Shown here: positions 8,062 through 17,518 of the stretch, piece after piece
Layout: each line of letters opens with the position of its first letter
Position numbering within the stretch: position 1 is the first letter of the stretch
Notes under the pieces: model-generated
Databases searched by the model: none
Seen by the model: the letters and a program-made list of their open reading frames with translations, nothing else
What the model was told of the DNA's origin: nothing
Position numbers and translations under genes: made by a program
Assembly (NCBI RefSeq): GCF_042033325.1
Contig: NZ_CP160095.1
DNA from: Sneathia sanguinegens
Lineage (GTDB): Bacteria; Fusobacteriota; Fusobacteriia; Fusobacteriales; Leptotrichiaceae
Direction: 5' to 3' (one strand)
Length of the DNA: 64,000 bases

Positions 8062-9048
8062 ATGAAAACGATTTTTGATTATTTAAAAAATAATAATGAT
8101 GAATTAAAAGAAACTAATTTTACAGCAGTAGATGCTTTAATTTTAGCTAGAATTTCTTATTTACCATTACAACATCTATTGAAAAAAGATGAAAAAAAGC
8201 CTTTAATTGAGCTTTTTGAAATATTAACTTGTTTTAGAGATGAATTTTTTGTTGTAGAAGATGACAGAAAATTTGTCAATTTTTTACTAAAAAATAAAAG
8301 ATTTTCTAAATGTATGCTAAGTTACTGCGTAAATGAAGTAGATACTACTGATTGCATGCAATTTGGAGCAGTTTTAATAGACATAGGTTTTGCAAAATAT
8401 GTGTCATTTAAAGGCACAGATAGGAGCTTAGTAGGTATAAAAGAAGACTTAGATATGTCATATAAGGAAATTCCAGCTCAAAAAAAAGCTTTGAAATATT
8501 TGGAAAATATTTTAGCAAAGACAGAAGGTAAATTCATTGTAGGTGGACATTCAAAAGGTGGAAATATGGCTATTTATTCTTGCATTTACTTAGATCCTGA
8601 GGATAAGAAAAGAATAATAAAAATATATAATTTTGATGGACCAGGTTTTTTACAAACAGTGCTAGATGAAGAAGGGTATATAGAAATATTAGATAAAATA
8701 GAAACAATTTTACCAACTTCAGCTTTTATAGGTTTGCTTTTAGAAAGAAAAGAAAAAGTAAAAATAGTTAATAGTGATAGTTTCTTTGTAATGCAACATG
8801 ATATTTATTCATGGGAAGTTAAGGGAAAAGATTTTGCCTATTTGAAATCATTGACTAATATAAGTAAAACAATGAATAAGTCTATAGATATTTGGCTAAA
8901 AGAAATAAGCAAAGAAGAAAGAATGGAATTTATAGATAAACTATATGCTTTGGCTAAAGAAAAAAAGATAAAGAATATAAAAGAATTAGATTTAAGATTA
9001 GTATCAAAATTATTTAATACAGTTATAAAAAATATAAAATTTAGATAG
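8062..9048 (+). CDS. Lipase-like alpha/beta hydrolase, DUF2974 type
   Basis: The 328-aa protein has the nucleophile-elbow motif GGHSKGGN (about residues 159-166), a strand before it (KFIVGGHS), and the upstream VSFKGTDRSL segment typical of the DUF2974/Mbeg1-like group of class-3-lipase-type hydrolases. It has no signal peptide, so it is predicted to be cytoplasmic. The serine of GHSKG is the expected nucleophile; the catalytic acid could be in NFDGPG and the histidine in MQHDIYSW, by comparison with the fold. Substrate unknown. It sits 12 bases before murF, and may be cotranscribed with the cell-wall cluster. Confidence 0.75.
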   Translation: MKTIFDYLKNNNDELKETNFTAVDALILARISYLPLQHLLKKDEKKPLIELFEILTCFRDEFFVVEDDRKFVNFLLKNKRFSKCMLSYCVNEVDTTDCMQFGAVLIDIGFAKYVSFKGTDRSLVGIKEDLDMSYKEIPAQKKALKYLENILAKTEGKFIVGGHSKGGNMAIYSCIYLDPEDKKRIIKIYNFDGPGFLQTVLDEEGYIEILDKIETILPTSAFIGLLLERKEKVKIVNSDSFFVMQHDIYSWEVKGKDFAYLKSLTNISKTMNKSIDIWLKEISKEERMEFIDKLYALAKEKKIKNIKELDLRLVSKLFNTVIKNIKFR

Positions 9049-9059
9049 GAATAGAAGAC

Positions 9060-10277
9060 ATGAAAAAAAGCGAGATATTTCAAGAACTTCTTGAAAGTAA
9101 TTTTAATTTTAGTGGAACAGTATGTATAAATTCAAGATTACTAAAAAAAGGAGATATATTTTTTGCAATAAGAAAGGGTAATGCTTATGTAGAAAGTGCA
9201 ATACAAAAAGGTTGCTATCCAATTTATGATGAGGGCGAATATATACAAGGTAAAAAAGTTGATGACACAGTAGCATATATGCAAAAGTTAGCTAGTGAAT
9301 ATAGAAATAGATTGAAAGCAACAGTTATAGGAATTACAGGTAGTAATGGTAAGACAACTGTTAAAGATGTTGTGGCATATTTACTAGAAAATTCATACAA
9401 AACTGAGGGAAATCATAATAATTTAATAGGTGAACCTTTGACTATACTTAATTGCCCAATAGAAGCAAAATATTTAGTTCTTGAAATGGGAATGAGTGCT
9501 ATTAATGAAATAGATAGGCTAGCAAGTATAGCAAAGCCTGATTATAGTATAATAACAAATATAGGGGATTCACATTTAGAATTTTTAAAGACTCATGAAA
9601 ATGTATTTCGTGCAAAATGTGAAATAATACCACACACAAAAAAAAGTGTAGTTGTTAGTGGAGAAGATAAGTATTTAAAGACTTTAGATATGAAAAATAT
9701 TATAAAAGTAAAACTTGGAGAGTATAAAATAAGTGACTATGGTTCAGAATTTATTTTTTCTAATATAAAATATAAGACTAATTTATATGGTAGACATAAT
9801 GCTTTAGATATTTGTTTGGCATTGGCACTTCTTAAAGAAATGAATGAAAAAATTGATAAGAAAAAAATAGAAAATTTAAAAATAACAGATATGCGATTTC
9901 AGATAATAGAAAAAAATGCTAAAACATATATTAATGATGCGTACAATGCTGCACCTAAATCAATGGAAAGTTCTCTTTTAACACTTAATGAAATATTCAA
10001 AGATAAGAAAAAATATTTAGTTCTAGGGGATATGTTGGAATTAGGTGAAAATGAAATTAAATATCATGAAGATTTAGCAAAAGTATTAGATAAAATAAAT
10101 TATGAGAAAGTATATCTTTATGGACCTTTAATGAAACATCTTAAAGCAAAAAATTGTGTTTATGTAGCTGATAAAAAACAAATAAAAGACGAACTTGATA
10201 AATTAAGCAATATAATTGTATTTTTAAAGGGGTCAAGAGGTATGAGATTAGAAGAAATAATAGGAGATGATGATTAG
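9060..10277 (+). CDS. murF: UDP-MurNAc-tripeptide:D-Ala-D-Ala ligase (MurF)
   Basis: MurF adds D-Ala-D-Ala to the UDP-MurNAc tripeptide in the cytoplasm, the last soluble precursor step. The 405-aa product has the Mur-ligase P-loop GITGSNGKTTVKD near residue 90, the EMGMS metal/substrate segment near 143, the ITNIGDSHLEF segment near 165, and YNAAPKSMESSL in the C-terminal domain. Somewhat shorter than E. coli MurF (about 450) through a compact N-terminal domain. Its stop codon TAG overlaps the GTG start of mraY by one base, so the two are translationally coupled. It opens the wall and division cluster. Confidence 0.95.
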   Translation: MKKSEIFQELLESNFNFSGTVCINSRLLKKGDIFFAIRKGNAYVESAIQKGCYPIYDEGEYIQGKKVDDTVAYMQKLASEYRNRLKATVIGITGSNGKTTVKDVVAYLLENSYKTEGNHNNLIGEPLTILNCPIEAKYLVLEMGMSAINEIDRLASIAKPDYSIITNIGDSHLEFLKTHENVFRAKCEIIPHTKKSVVVSGEDKYLKTLDMKNIIKVKLGEYKISDYGSEFIFSNIKYKTNLYGRHNALDICLALALLKEMNEKIDKKKIENLKITDMRFQIIEKNAKTYINDAYNAAPKSMESSLLTLNEIFKDKKKYLVLGDMLELGENEIKYHEDLAKVLDKINYEKVYLYGPLMKHLKAKNCVYVADKKQIKDELDKLSNIIVFLKGSRGMRLEEIIGDDD

Positions 10278-11365
10278 TGCTATATTTTATACAACTTTTT
10301 TTCATAAATAATCTATCAATATTAAGAATATTTAAATCAATAGCAATAAGAGGAGCAGTAGCATTTTTTATCTCCCTTTTTATAATGCTGATTTTCGGAC
10401 AAACATTTATTAATTATTTAAGAAAGAAAAAGATGGGTGATACCATTAGAGAAGAAGGACCTAGTACACATTTTAGTAAGGCTGGAACTCCAACAATGGG
10501 TGGTATAATGATAATTTTTTCAATAATAGTATCAATGTTAATAAGTGGGAATTTTACAAATAAATTTACAATCTTTTTGGTACTTATGACAATTCTATTT
10601 ACTACAATAGGAGCTTATGATGATTATTTGAAGTTAACAAAGAGTAAAAATGGTTTATCAGGTAGAAAAAAACTTATAGGTCAATTGATTATGACTCTTA
10701 TAACATATATCTTTATATATCATTTTGGTTTAGTTAATAAGACAATAGATTTTGCTATTATAAATCCCTTTATTAAATTATCATATTTGTACATAGGGCC
10801 TATAGTTTTCTTGATATTTATGGCAATTGTAATATTAGGTTCATCAAATGCAGTTAATTTGACAGATGGTTTAGATGGCTTAGTTAGTGGACCTATAATG
10901 ATAGTTAGTATAATATTTTTAATGGTTTCATATTTTACAGGCCATAAAGAATTAGCACAGTATCTAAATATTTACTATATTGAAGGAGCTGGTGAAATAG
11001 CAGTATATTTATCTTCTGTAATAGGTGCAGTTATTGGCTTTCTTTGGTATAATTTTTATCCAGCTCAAGTATTTATGGGAGATACAGGTTCTCTAACCTT
11101 GGGTGGAATACTTGGAATGATAGCTATATTTGTAAAACAAGAGTTATTACTACCAATAGCAGGTTTTGTATTTATTATGGAAGCTTTGTCTGTAATTATA
11201 CAAGTTGGATATTATAAGAAATATAAGAAAAGAATTTTTAGAATGGCACCAATACATCACCATTTTGAAATGGGAGGTCTAGCAGAAACTAAGGTAACTA
11301 TTAGATTCTGGATAGTTACTATAATTACATGTATAATAGCATTTATGATACTTAAAATTAGATAG
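10277..11365 (+). CDS. mraY: Phospho-N-acetylmuramoyl-pentapeptide transferase (MraY)
   Basis: MraY transfers phospho-MurNAc-pentapeptide to undecaprenyl phosphate, forming lipid I at the inner membrane. The 362-aa protein has about ten membrane helices and the family motifs GTPTMGGIMI (about 76-85), AYDDYLKL (about 113), NAVNLTDGLDGL (about 196), VFMGDTGSL (about 264), and MAPIHHHFEM (about 327). I use the GTG at 10277 as the start: it gives the normal MraY N-terminus (MLYFIQL), overlaps the murF stop by one base, and has GGAG upstream. Confidence 0.95.
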   Translation: MLYFIQLFFINNLSILRIFKSIAIRGAVAFFISLFIMLIFGQTFINYLRKKKMGDTIREEGPSTHFSKAGTPTMGGIMIIFSIIVSMLISGNFTNKFTIFLVLMTILFTTIGAYDDYLKLTKSKNGLSGRKKLIGQLIMTLITYIFIYHFGLVNKTIDFAIINPFIKLSYLYIGPIVFLIFMAIVILGSSNAVNLTDGLDGLVSGPIMIVSIIFLMVSYFTGHKELAQYLNIYYIEGAGEIAVYLSSVIGAVIGFLWYNFYPAQVFMGDTGSLTLGGILGMIAIFVKQELLLPIAGFVFIMEALSVIIQVGYYKKYKKRIFRMAPIHHHFEMGGLAETKVTIRFWIVTIITCIIAFMILKIR

Positions 11366-11376
11366 GAAGTAAGAAA

Positions 11377-12627
11377 ATGAAGTATATAGTATTTGGTTTA
11401 GGAATTAGTGGTAAGGGAGCAATACAATTATTAGAAAAAAAGAAATTAGAATATATAGTTGTAGATGATAAATTAGGAATAAGTAGTGAAGAAGCAAAAA
11501 AATTAACAGCTAAGACTGATATTGTGATTAAAAGTCCCGGTATTTCATGGAAAAATACCTATTTACAATATTGTTTAGAAAATAAAATTAAGATTATATC
11601 TGAAATAGATCTAGCATTAAAATATATAAATCCGAATACAAAAATTATAGCAGTTACTGGTACAAATGGTAAAACAACAGTGGTTACTAAAATATATGAA
11701 TTACTAAAATATGTAGGATATAAAGCAAGTTTGGGTGGAAATGAAGGACATTCATTAGCTAAAATTGTAGCAGATGGAAAAGATCAAGACTTTGTTGTGT
11801 TAGAGATGAGCAGTTATCAATTAGAAAATAAACCTACAATAAAGCCATATATTGCCTTGGTAACTAATTTAACACCAGACCATTTATTAAGATATGATAG
11901 TGTAGACGAATACTATAATACAAAGATGAATATATTTTCAAATCAAGATGAAAAAGATTATGCTATTATAAATCAAGAAGATAAAGAATTTAAAAGAATA
12001 TTTAAAGGAACTCGTGCAAAAATAGTTGCAATGAATGCTAATAAGGACTTTTTAAACTTTGATACAGTATTAAAGGGAAAACATAATATTCAAAATATGT
12101 TAAATATTGTAACTGTAGCTAAGATATTAAATATAGATGAAAGTAAAATAAAAGAATTTTTACAAAAAACTAAACCTTTGGAACATAGAATGGAAGTATT
12201 TTTTAAGGTTAAAAATACTAGTTTCATAAATGATTCTAAGGGAACAAATGTAGAATCAACACTTTTTGCAATAGATGCATACAAGAATAAAAAGCTTTAT
12301 TTAATTTGTGGAGGACAGGATAAAAAAATAGATAACTCAAAATTATTTGAAGCTATATATAAATATTGCAATTTTGTCTATTTGATAGGAGAAAATGCAC
12401 ACTTATATGAGGAAGATTTTAAGAAAAATTCATATAAAAACTATATTAATCTAAATAATTTAGAAAATGTGGTTAAATATATAAAAGAAAAAGTTGATTT
12501 AGATGAAGAAAAATATATACTTTTAAGTCCTGCTACAGCAAGTTTTGATCAATATAAAAGTTTTGAAAAAAGAGGAGAACATTTTAAAGAATTAGTTAAA
12601 AAATATTTTGGAGGAATAAATGAATGA
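11377..12627 (+). CDS. murD: UDP-MurNAc-L-Ala:D-Glu ligase (MurD)
   Basis: The 416-aa cytoplasmic ligase adds D-glutamate to UDP-MurNAc-L-Ala. It shows an N-terminal Rossmann-type domain (FGLGISGKGA), the ATP-binding loop AVTGTNGKTTVV (about residue 90), the EMSSYQLE motif (about 145), LTPDHLLRY, and the C-terminal HRMEVF and NDSKGTNVEST segments. It overlaps ftsW by 8 bases. Length is typical, about 20-30 residues shorter than E. coli MurD. Confidence 0.95.
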   Translation: MKYIVFGLGISGKGAIQLLEKKKLEYIVVDDKLGISSEEAKKLTAKTDIVIKSPGISWKNTYLQYCLENKIKIISEIDLALKYINPNTKIIAVTGTNGKTTVVTKIYELLKYVGYKASLGGNEGHSLAKIVADGKDQDFVVLEMSSYQLENKPTIKPYIALVTNLTPDHLLRYDSVDEYYNTKMNIFSNQDEKDYAIINQEDKEFKRIFKGTRAKIVAMNANKDFLNFDTVLKGKHNIQNMLNIVTVAKILNIDESKIKEFLQKTKPLEHRMEVFFKVKNTSFINDSKGTNVESTLFAIDAYKNKKLYLICGGQDKKIDNSKLFEAIYKYCNFVYLIGENAHLYEEDFKKNSYKNYINLNNLENVVKYIKEKVDLDEEKYILLSPATASFDQYKSFEKRGEHFKELVKKYFGGINE

Positions 12628-13765
12628 TATAGAAAAAAGAAAAAGGAAAATATTAATTTGCTTATTTCTTCTAACACTTATTGGCTTGATATTTGTTGGT
12701 AGTTTATCGCAACCAGATGCAGAGTACAATAGTGGAAATAAATTAAAATATTTTTATGCATATATTGCCTACATAGTTATAGGAGTAGGTATGGGTAGTA
12801 TAACTTATGTTTTTAATTTTATTGTTGAAATTGTTGTAAAAAATAAATTTAAAAGAATTATTATATCAGGTCTATTTGGAGTTATTATAGTAGGTTTATC
12901 AATTTGGGTTTTATGGAAGGGAGTCAGTATTAACGGAGCAACTAGATGGATAAGAATTGGAAGCTTTACTATACAGCCTTCTGAATTAATGAAACCTTTA
13001 GTAATATATATTTTTGCTACCCTATTTTCTGAAACAAAATTATTAATAGATTGGGGCATTATTACTTTTAAGGAAGAAACAAAATTATTAATAGGTTGGG
13101 GCATTATTACTTTTTTTGTAGTTGGTATTGTAGTTTTACAAAAATCAAAGACTTCGGCTATTCAATTGGCTCTAATATCTTATCTTATGCTTTGTATTTG
13201 CAGTAAGGTGAAAGAAATAAAAAAATTTATATTTGGAGCTGTAGGTCTATTCGGCGGTATAATTGGTATAATGATTATAAAAGATTATAGTACAAATAGG
13301 TTGAATAATTTTTTAAATGGTAGCTCTGTTCAAGTAAATGCTGCTATTTTAGCAATAAAAAGTGGTGGTATTTTTGGTCGAGGTATAGGAAATGGACTTC
13401 AAAAATATTTCTATTTACCAGAAGCACATAATGACTATGTATTTGCTTCAATTTGCGAAGAAGGGGGCTTGATATTTGCTGCATTAATAATAATAATATT
13501 TGTAGTTTTAATATTTAATATGTTAGTAATAGCATTTAAAATGAAAGAATCTTTTAATAAATATTTGATTTATGGGGTTATATTTTCAATATTAAATCAA
13601 GCAATTTTAAATATTGGAATTAATCTTAATTGCCTACCATCAACAGGAATTACTTTACCCTTTATAAGTTATGGAGGAAGTTCTTATGTTTCTAATATGA
13701 TTTGTATGGGTTTACTGTTTTCGGCAATAAATATAGCCCAAGCTAAGAAAGGAATGTATCAATGA
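12620..13765 (+). CDS. ftsW: Lipid II polymerase of the SEDS family (FtsW)
   Basis: The 381-aa polytopic membrane protein is placed between murD and murG, the usual position of ftsW. It shows the SEDS segments WIRIGSFTIQPSELMKP (about 112-128), GNGLQKYFYLPEAHNDYVFA (about 257), and GITLPFISYGGSS near 349. SEDS proteins polymerise lipid II at the septum. Residues about 138-167 carry a 15-residue in-frame duplication (ETKLLIDWGIITFKE / ETKLLIGWGIITFFV) inserted after the conserved PSELMKP helix, which lengthens a loop or helix; the protein otherwise looks intact. Start overlaps murD by 8 bases; the stop overlaps murG by 4. Confidence 0.92.
   Translation: MNDIEKRKRKILICLFLLTLIGLIFVGSLSQPDAEYNSGNKLKYFYAYIAYIVIGVGMGSITYVFNFIVEIVVKNKFKRIIISGLFGVIIVGLSIWVLWKGVSINGATRWIRIGSFTIQPSELMKPLVIYIFATLFSETKLLIDWGIITFKEETKLLIGWGIITFFVVGIVVLQKSKTSAIQLALISYLMLCICSKVKEIKKFIFGAVGLFGGIIGIMIIKDYSTNRLNNFLNGSSVQVNAAILAIKSGGIFGRGIGNGLQKYFYLPEAHNDYVFASICEEGGLIFAALIIIIFVVLIFNMLVIAFKMKESFNKYLIYGVIFSILNQAILNIGINLNCLPSTGITLPFISYGGSSYVSNMICMGLLFSAINIAQAKKGMYQ
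13031..13114 (+). repeat. 45-bp tandem duplication inside ftsW
   Basis: Copy one starts at 13031 and copy two at 13076. The first 39 bases are identical except for one A/G difference (codon GAT versus GGT), then the copies diverge. The period of 45 bases keeps the frame and adds 15 residues. The near identity indicates a recent event. Confidence 0.95.
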
Positions 13766-14814
13766 AAAGGATAGCATTAACTACTGGAGGTACTGGAGGA
13801 CATATTTATCCAGCACTTGCACTTGCTAAAGAAATGAGAAAAAAAGGTTATGAAGTAATCTTTATAGGAACTTCACATAGAATGGAAAAAGAAATAGTTC
13901 CTAAAGAAAAATTTAAATTTTATGGCTTAGATATTTTACCATTTAGTAGTATTAAAGCAGTAATTAAAGGTATAAAGGCTGTATTTGAAATTAAAAAAAT
14001 TTTGAAAAATGAAAAAATTGATACAGTAGTAGGTTTTGGAAACTATATTTCTATACCTACAATACTTTCAGCAAAGTTACTAGGTTTAAATATTTATTTA
14101 CAAGAACAAAATATAGTTATGGGAAAGGCAAATAAATATTGTTTACCTTTTGCTAAAAAAATATTTTTGGCTTTTGGTCAAAGTCTTGAACAAATAAAGA
14201 ATAAGAAAAAATGTGTAGTAACAGGGAACCCTTTAAGACAAGAATTCTATAATATCACAAAAGAGGATGCAAGAGAAATTTTAGGTATACCTAAAAAAAA
14301 TAAGGTAGTTTTAGTTATGGGTGGAAGTTTGGGAGCAAAAGTCCTTAATGAAGCTATTATAGCTAATATTGAATATATAAATAAAAAGAAAGATTTTAAT
14401 TTATATTGGTCTACAGGTGAGAGCCTATATAAAGAAAGTATGCTTAGAATAAAGGATTTTAAAAATATAATAGTGATGCCATATTTTGAAAATGTTTATG
14501 AAATAATGGCAGCATCAGATTTAGTAATTTGTAGATCTGGAGCTTCAACAATATCAGAGCTATTACAATTAGAAAAACCAGCAATATTTATACCTTATGA
14601 TTTTGTTGGGCAAAAAGAAAATGCAGAAATGCTAGAATATGCAAATGCTGCAAAAAGTTATTCAAATGAAGAAGCCAAAAATGCTGTAAAGGAAGCTTTA
14701 GCTCTTTGTGAACAACAAGAAATGCTTGATTTTATGAAAGGGAATATAAAAGAGTTAAATCCTGGAAATGCAATAAATAATATATTAAAAGAAATGGAAG
14801 ATGATGCAAAGTGA
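13762..14814 (+). CDS. murG: UDP-GlcNAc:lipid I GlcNAc transferase (MurG)
   Basis: MurG converts lipid I to lipid II at the inner face of the cytoplasmic membrane. The 350-aa GT28 protein has the N-terminal TTGGTGGHIYPALALA motif, the GFGNYISIP segment (about 92), EQNIVMGKANK (about 117), and the C-terminal donor-binding region VMGGSLGAKVLN (about 188) and CRSGASTISELLQLEKPA (about 255). It overlaps ftsW by 4 bases and murC by 4 bases (GTGA). Confidence 0.95.
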   Translation: MKRIALTTGGTGGHIYPALALAKEMRKKGYEVIFIGTSHRMEKEIVPKEKFKFYGLDILPFSSIKAVIKGIKAVFEIKKILKNEKIDTVVGFGNYISIPTILSAKLLGLNIYLQEQNIVMGKANKYCLPFAKKIFLAFGQSLEQIKNKKKCVVTGNPLRQEFYNITKEDAREILGIPKKNKVVLVMGGSLGAKVLNEAIIANIEYINKKKDFNLYWSTGESLYKESMLRIKDFKNIIVMPYFENVYEIMAASDLVICRSGASTISELLQLEKPAIFIPYDFVGQKENAEMLEYANAAKSYSNEEAKNAVKEALALCEQQEMLDFMKGNIKELNPGNAINNILKEMEDDAK

Positions 14815-16166
14815 GAAGAATATATTTTAGTGGGATAAATGGAATAGGAATGAGTGGAATAGCAAAAATACTTAAGCAACAAGGTAATATTGTTGAAGGA
14901 TCAGACTTAGAATATAAAGATATTACAAAATCTTTGGAAGATTTGGGTATAAAGGTACATATAGGTCAAAGAGTGGAAAATATAGAAAATTTCAACGCTG
15001 ATCTTTATGTTTATTCTACAGCAATAAAGACTACTAATCCAGAATATATTTATGCTAAAAGTAAAGGTATAAAGATGGAAAGAAGAGGACAAGTTTTAGC
15101 AGATATAGCGAATAAATTTGAAAATAGTATAGCTGTAGCTGGAACACATGGAAAAACAACAACTTCATCAATGCTATCTTTGTGTTTTTTACCTAAAGAC
15201 CCTTATGTTGTTGTAGGAGGTATAGTTCCTAAGTTAAATAGTAATAGTAGACTTGGAAATAGTTCATATTTTGTAATGGAGGCAGATGAAAGCGATAATT
15301 CTTTCCTTTATCTTTATCCAAGCTATTCAGTAATTACAAATATAGAACCAGATCATTTGGAACATCATGGAAATTTTGAAAATTTAGAAGGTTCTTTTAT
15401 TAAATTTATAGAACAAACAAAGAATAAGGTTCTTTTATCAGCAGATTGCCCTAATATAAAGAAACTTGATTTGGAAAAATATAAAGAAAAATTAATATAT
15501 TATAGTATCGAAAAAGAAGCACAAATATATGCTAAAAATATTAGAGTTGTAGATGGTTTGACAAAATATGATGTAGTTATTGATGGTGAAAACTTGGGAG
15601 AATTTAGTTTGAAAGTTCCAGGTTTACATAATGTTAAGAATAGTTTACCAGTAATATATTTATCAAAACTTTATGGTATTGATATTGATTATATAAAAGA
15701 AAGTTTGAAAACATTTACTGGAGCTAAAAGAAGATATCAAGTTATTTATGATGAAGAAATTAAAGTTATAGATGATTATGCACATCATCCTACAGAAATT
15801 AAGGCTACTATAAAAGCAGCTAGATCAAATGAAGAAGGAGAATTAACAGTAGTTTTTGAACCACATAGATATACAAGAACACACTTCTTTATGAATGATT
15901 TTGCAAAAGCTTTATCGCTTGCAGATAAAATTATTCTACTTCCTATATACGCAGCTAGTGAAGATAATGTTCTTGGAATAAGTTCTGAAGATTTATGTGA
16001 AAAAATAAAGGAAATTGATAAAAATAAGGAAGTTTATGTTATGCTACCTAATGAAGTTATGGAATATATTTATTCAAATAGCAAGAAAAAAGATGTATAT
16101 ATCTTCATGGGTGCAGGGACAGTTTCAAAATTTGCTTATAGATTAGTTAATAAGATTAAGGAGTAG
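14811..16166 (+). CDS. murC: UDP-MurNAc:L-alanine ligase (MurC)
   Basis: The 451-aa ligase starts the peptide stem by adding L-alanine to UDP-MurNAc. The N-terminal UDP-binding loop SGINGIGMSGIAK, the P-loop AVAGTHGKTTTSS (about residue 105), EADESDNSFL (about 155), NIEPDHLEHHG, and the C-terminal IDDYAHHPTEI and FEPHRYTRT motifs are all present. The start is the GTG at 14811, overlapping the murG stop; it gives the normal MurC N-terminus. Ribosome site is weak, consistent with coupling to murG. Confidence 0.95.
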   Translation: MRRIYFSGINGIGMSGIAKILKQQGNIVEGSDLEYKDITKSLEDLGIKVHIGQRVENIENFNADLYVYSTAIKTTNPEYIYAKSKGIKMERRGQVLADIANKFENSIAVAGTHGKTTTSSMLSLCFLPKDPYVVVGGIVPKLNSNSRLGNSSYFVMEADESDNSFLYLYPSYSVITNIEPDHLEHHGNFENLEGSFIKFIEQTKNKVLLSADCPNIKKLDLEKYKEKLIYYSIEKEAQIYAKNIRVVDGLTKYDVVIDGENLGEFSLKVPGLHNVKNSLPVIYLSKLYGIDIDYIKESLKTFTGAKRRYQVIYDEEIKVIDDYAHHPTEIKATIKAARSNEEGELTVVFEPHRYTRTHFFMNDFAKALSLADKIILLPIYAASEDNVLGISSEDLCEKIKEIDKNKEVYVMLPNEVMEYIYSNSKKKDVYIFMGAGTVSKFAYRLVNKIKE

Positions 16167-16170
16167 TAAG

Positions 16171-17007
16171 TTGATAGAAAAAGAAAATATTTCTATGAAA
16201 GAATTTTCAAATATGAAAATTGGAGGAATAGCAAAAAAATTAATTGAAATAGAAGATGAAAAAGAATTAATAAATTTATTTAAACCTAATGAAAGATACT
16301 ATTTATTAGGAAATGGTACTAATACCTTAATATATGATGGATACTTAGATATTATTTTTGTTAGCCTAAAGAAACTTAATAAAATAAAGAGATTAGATGA
16401 AACTAGAGTATATGTTGAAGCTGGAGTTAATTTGACAGAATTTATGGCATATATGAGAGAAAATGATTTAGGAGGACTTGAAAATATTTCAGGTATACCT
16501 GGTTGTATAGGTGGCTTAGTTAATATGAATGCTGGAGCTTATGGTACAACAATATTTGATAGAATAGAAGCTGTAAAGGTATTGAAAGATAATGAAATAG
16601 TAACTCTTAATAAGGAAGAATTAGATTATAGATATAGAAGTACAAAAATTAAGGATAATAAATGGATAGTTATAGCAGCAATATTTAATCTAAAAAAAGG
16701 GTTTGATGTAGAAGCTAGTGAAGATAAATTGAATAAAAGACAACATAATCATCCCTTAGATTTTCCTAATTTAGGTTCAACTTTTAAAAATCCCGAAGGG
16801 CAATTTGCTGCTCAATTAATTTCTGACTGCGGTTTAAAGAATTTTAGAATAGGAGATATGGAAGTATCTTCAAAACATCCGAATTTTTTAATAAATCATG
16901 GAAAAGGTAAATTTTCAGAAGTTATAGAACTTATAGAGCATATAAAAAAAGTTGTTTATGAAAAAAAAGGGATACAATTAAATACTGAAATAATAATTCT
17001 TAAATAA
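16171..17007 (+). CDS. murB: UDP-N-acetylenolpyruvoylglucosamine reductase (MurB)
   Basis: The 278-aa FAD enzyme reduces UDP-GlcNAc-enolpyruvate to UDP-MurNAc. It shows LGNGTNTLI (FAD pyrophosphate loop, about residue 48), SGIPGCIGGLVNMNAGAYG (about 105), the YRYRSTK segment with its catalytic-region tyrosine/arginine, and the C-terminal GSTFKNPEG and INHGKGK segments. The compact C-terminal region resembles the type II MurB of Gram-positives. The start is TTG at 16171 behind AAGGAG; it follows murC by 4 bases. Confidence 0.93.
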   Translation: MIEKENISMKEFSNMKIGGIAKKLIEIEDEKELINLFKPNERYYLLGNGTNTLIYDGYLDIIFVSLKKLNKIKRLDETRVYVEAGVNLTEFMAYMRENDLGGLENISGIPGCIGGLVNMNAGAYGTTIFDRIEAVKVLKDNEIVTLNKEELDYRYRSTKIKDNKWIVIAAIFNLKKGFDVEASEDKLNKRQHNHPLDFPNLGSTFKNPEGQFAAQLISDCGLKNFRIGDMEVSSKHPNFLINHGKGKFSEVIELIEHIKKVVYEKKGIQLNTEIIILK

Positions 17008-17019
17008 GGAGATTAACTT

Positions 17020-17466
17020 ATGAGTTTTTTTCTAATAATTCCATTTATACTGTTAATTTTATTCATGGTATTGATAAGCATAATTCCTTATTGGGTATAT
17101 TTTTTACTAGCTATATTTTCTGTGATTTCAACAGGTAAAATTTTTAATATTTGGACAATTATATATTTTATAATAGGTGTGTGGCTATATTCTAGAAGAA
17201 ATGTGTATCATAGAACTTTTTATTATAGAACAAATTATAATTTTGATGATAATTTTTCTTTTAATACAGTTAACAAAACTGAAAATGAATATGAAAAAGC
17301 TTGTGAGTATTTCGGCTTTAGTCCTGATACTCCTTATGAACAAAAAAAGAAAATATATAGAGAATTTGCTAAAAAGTATCATCCAGATATAAATAAGGAT
17401 CCAGGAGCAGAAGAAAAATTCAAAGAGATTAATAATTACTGGGATATAATAGAAAAGTATGCTTGA
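17020..17466 (+). CDS. Membrane protein with C-terminal J domain
   Basis: The 148-aa protein has two hydrophobic segments (about residues 3-30 and 36-55), a tyrosine/arginine-rich linker, and a J domain at about 90-147 including the KKYHPDINKDPGAEEKFKEI motif with the essential HPD. It lacks the glycine-rich and zinc-finger regions of DnaJ itself, so it is a small membrane-tethered co-chaperone that would recruit DnaK to the membrane. Its location between murB and ftsQ is unusual. Ribosome site AAGGAG. Client unknown. Confidence 0.8.
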   Translation: MSFFLIIPFILLILFMVLISIIPYWVYFLLAIFSVISTGKIFNIWTIIYFIIGVWLYSRRNVYHRTFYYRTNYNFDDNFSFNTVNKTENEYEKACEYFGFSPDTPYEQKKKIYREFAKKYHPDINKDPGAEEKFKEINNYWDIIEKYA

Positions 17467-17491
17467 ATAGCATAAAAATATATGTTAAAAT
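17463..17491 (+). promoter_or_regulatory. Promoter before ftsQ
   Basis: -35 TTGAAT (17463-17468, overlapping the stop codon of the J-domain gene), 17-base spacer, -10 TAAAAT (17486-17491), 28 bases before the ftsQ ATG. It would give ftsQ-ftsZ-adk-map expression separate from the mur genes. Confidence 0.55.
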
Positions 17492-17518
17492 ATATAAAAT
17501 GTACAAAAAAGAGGGAAT

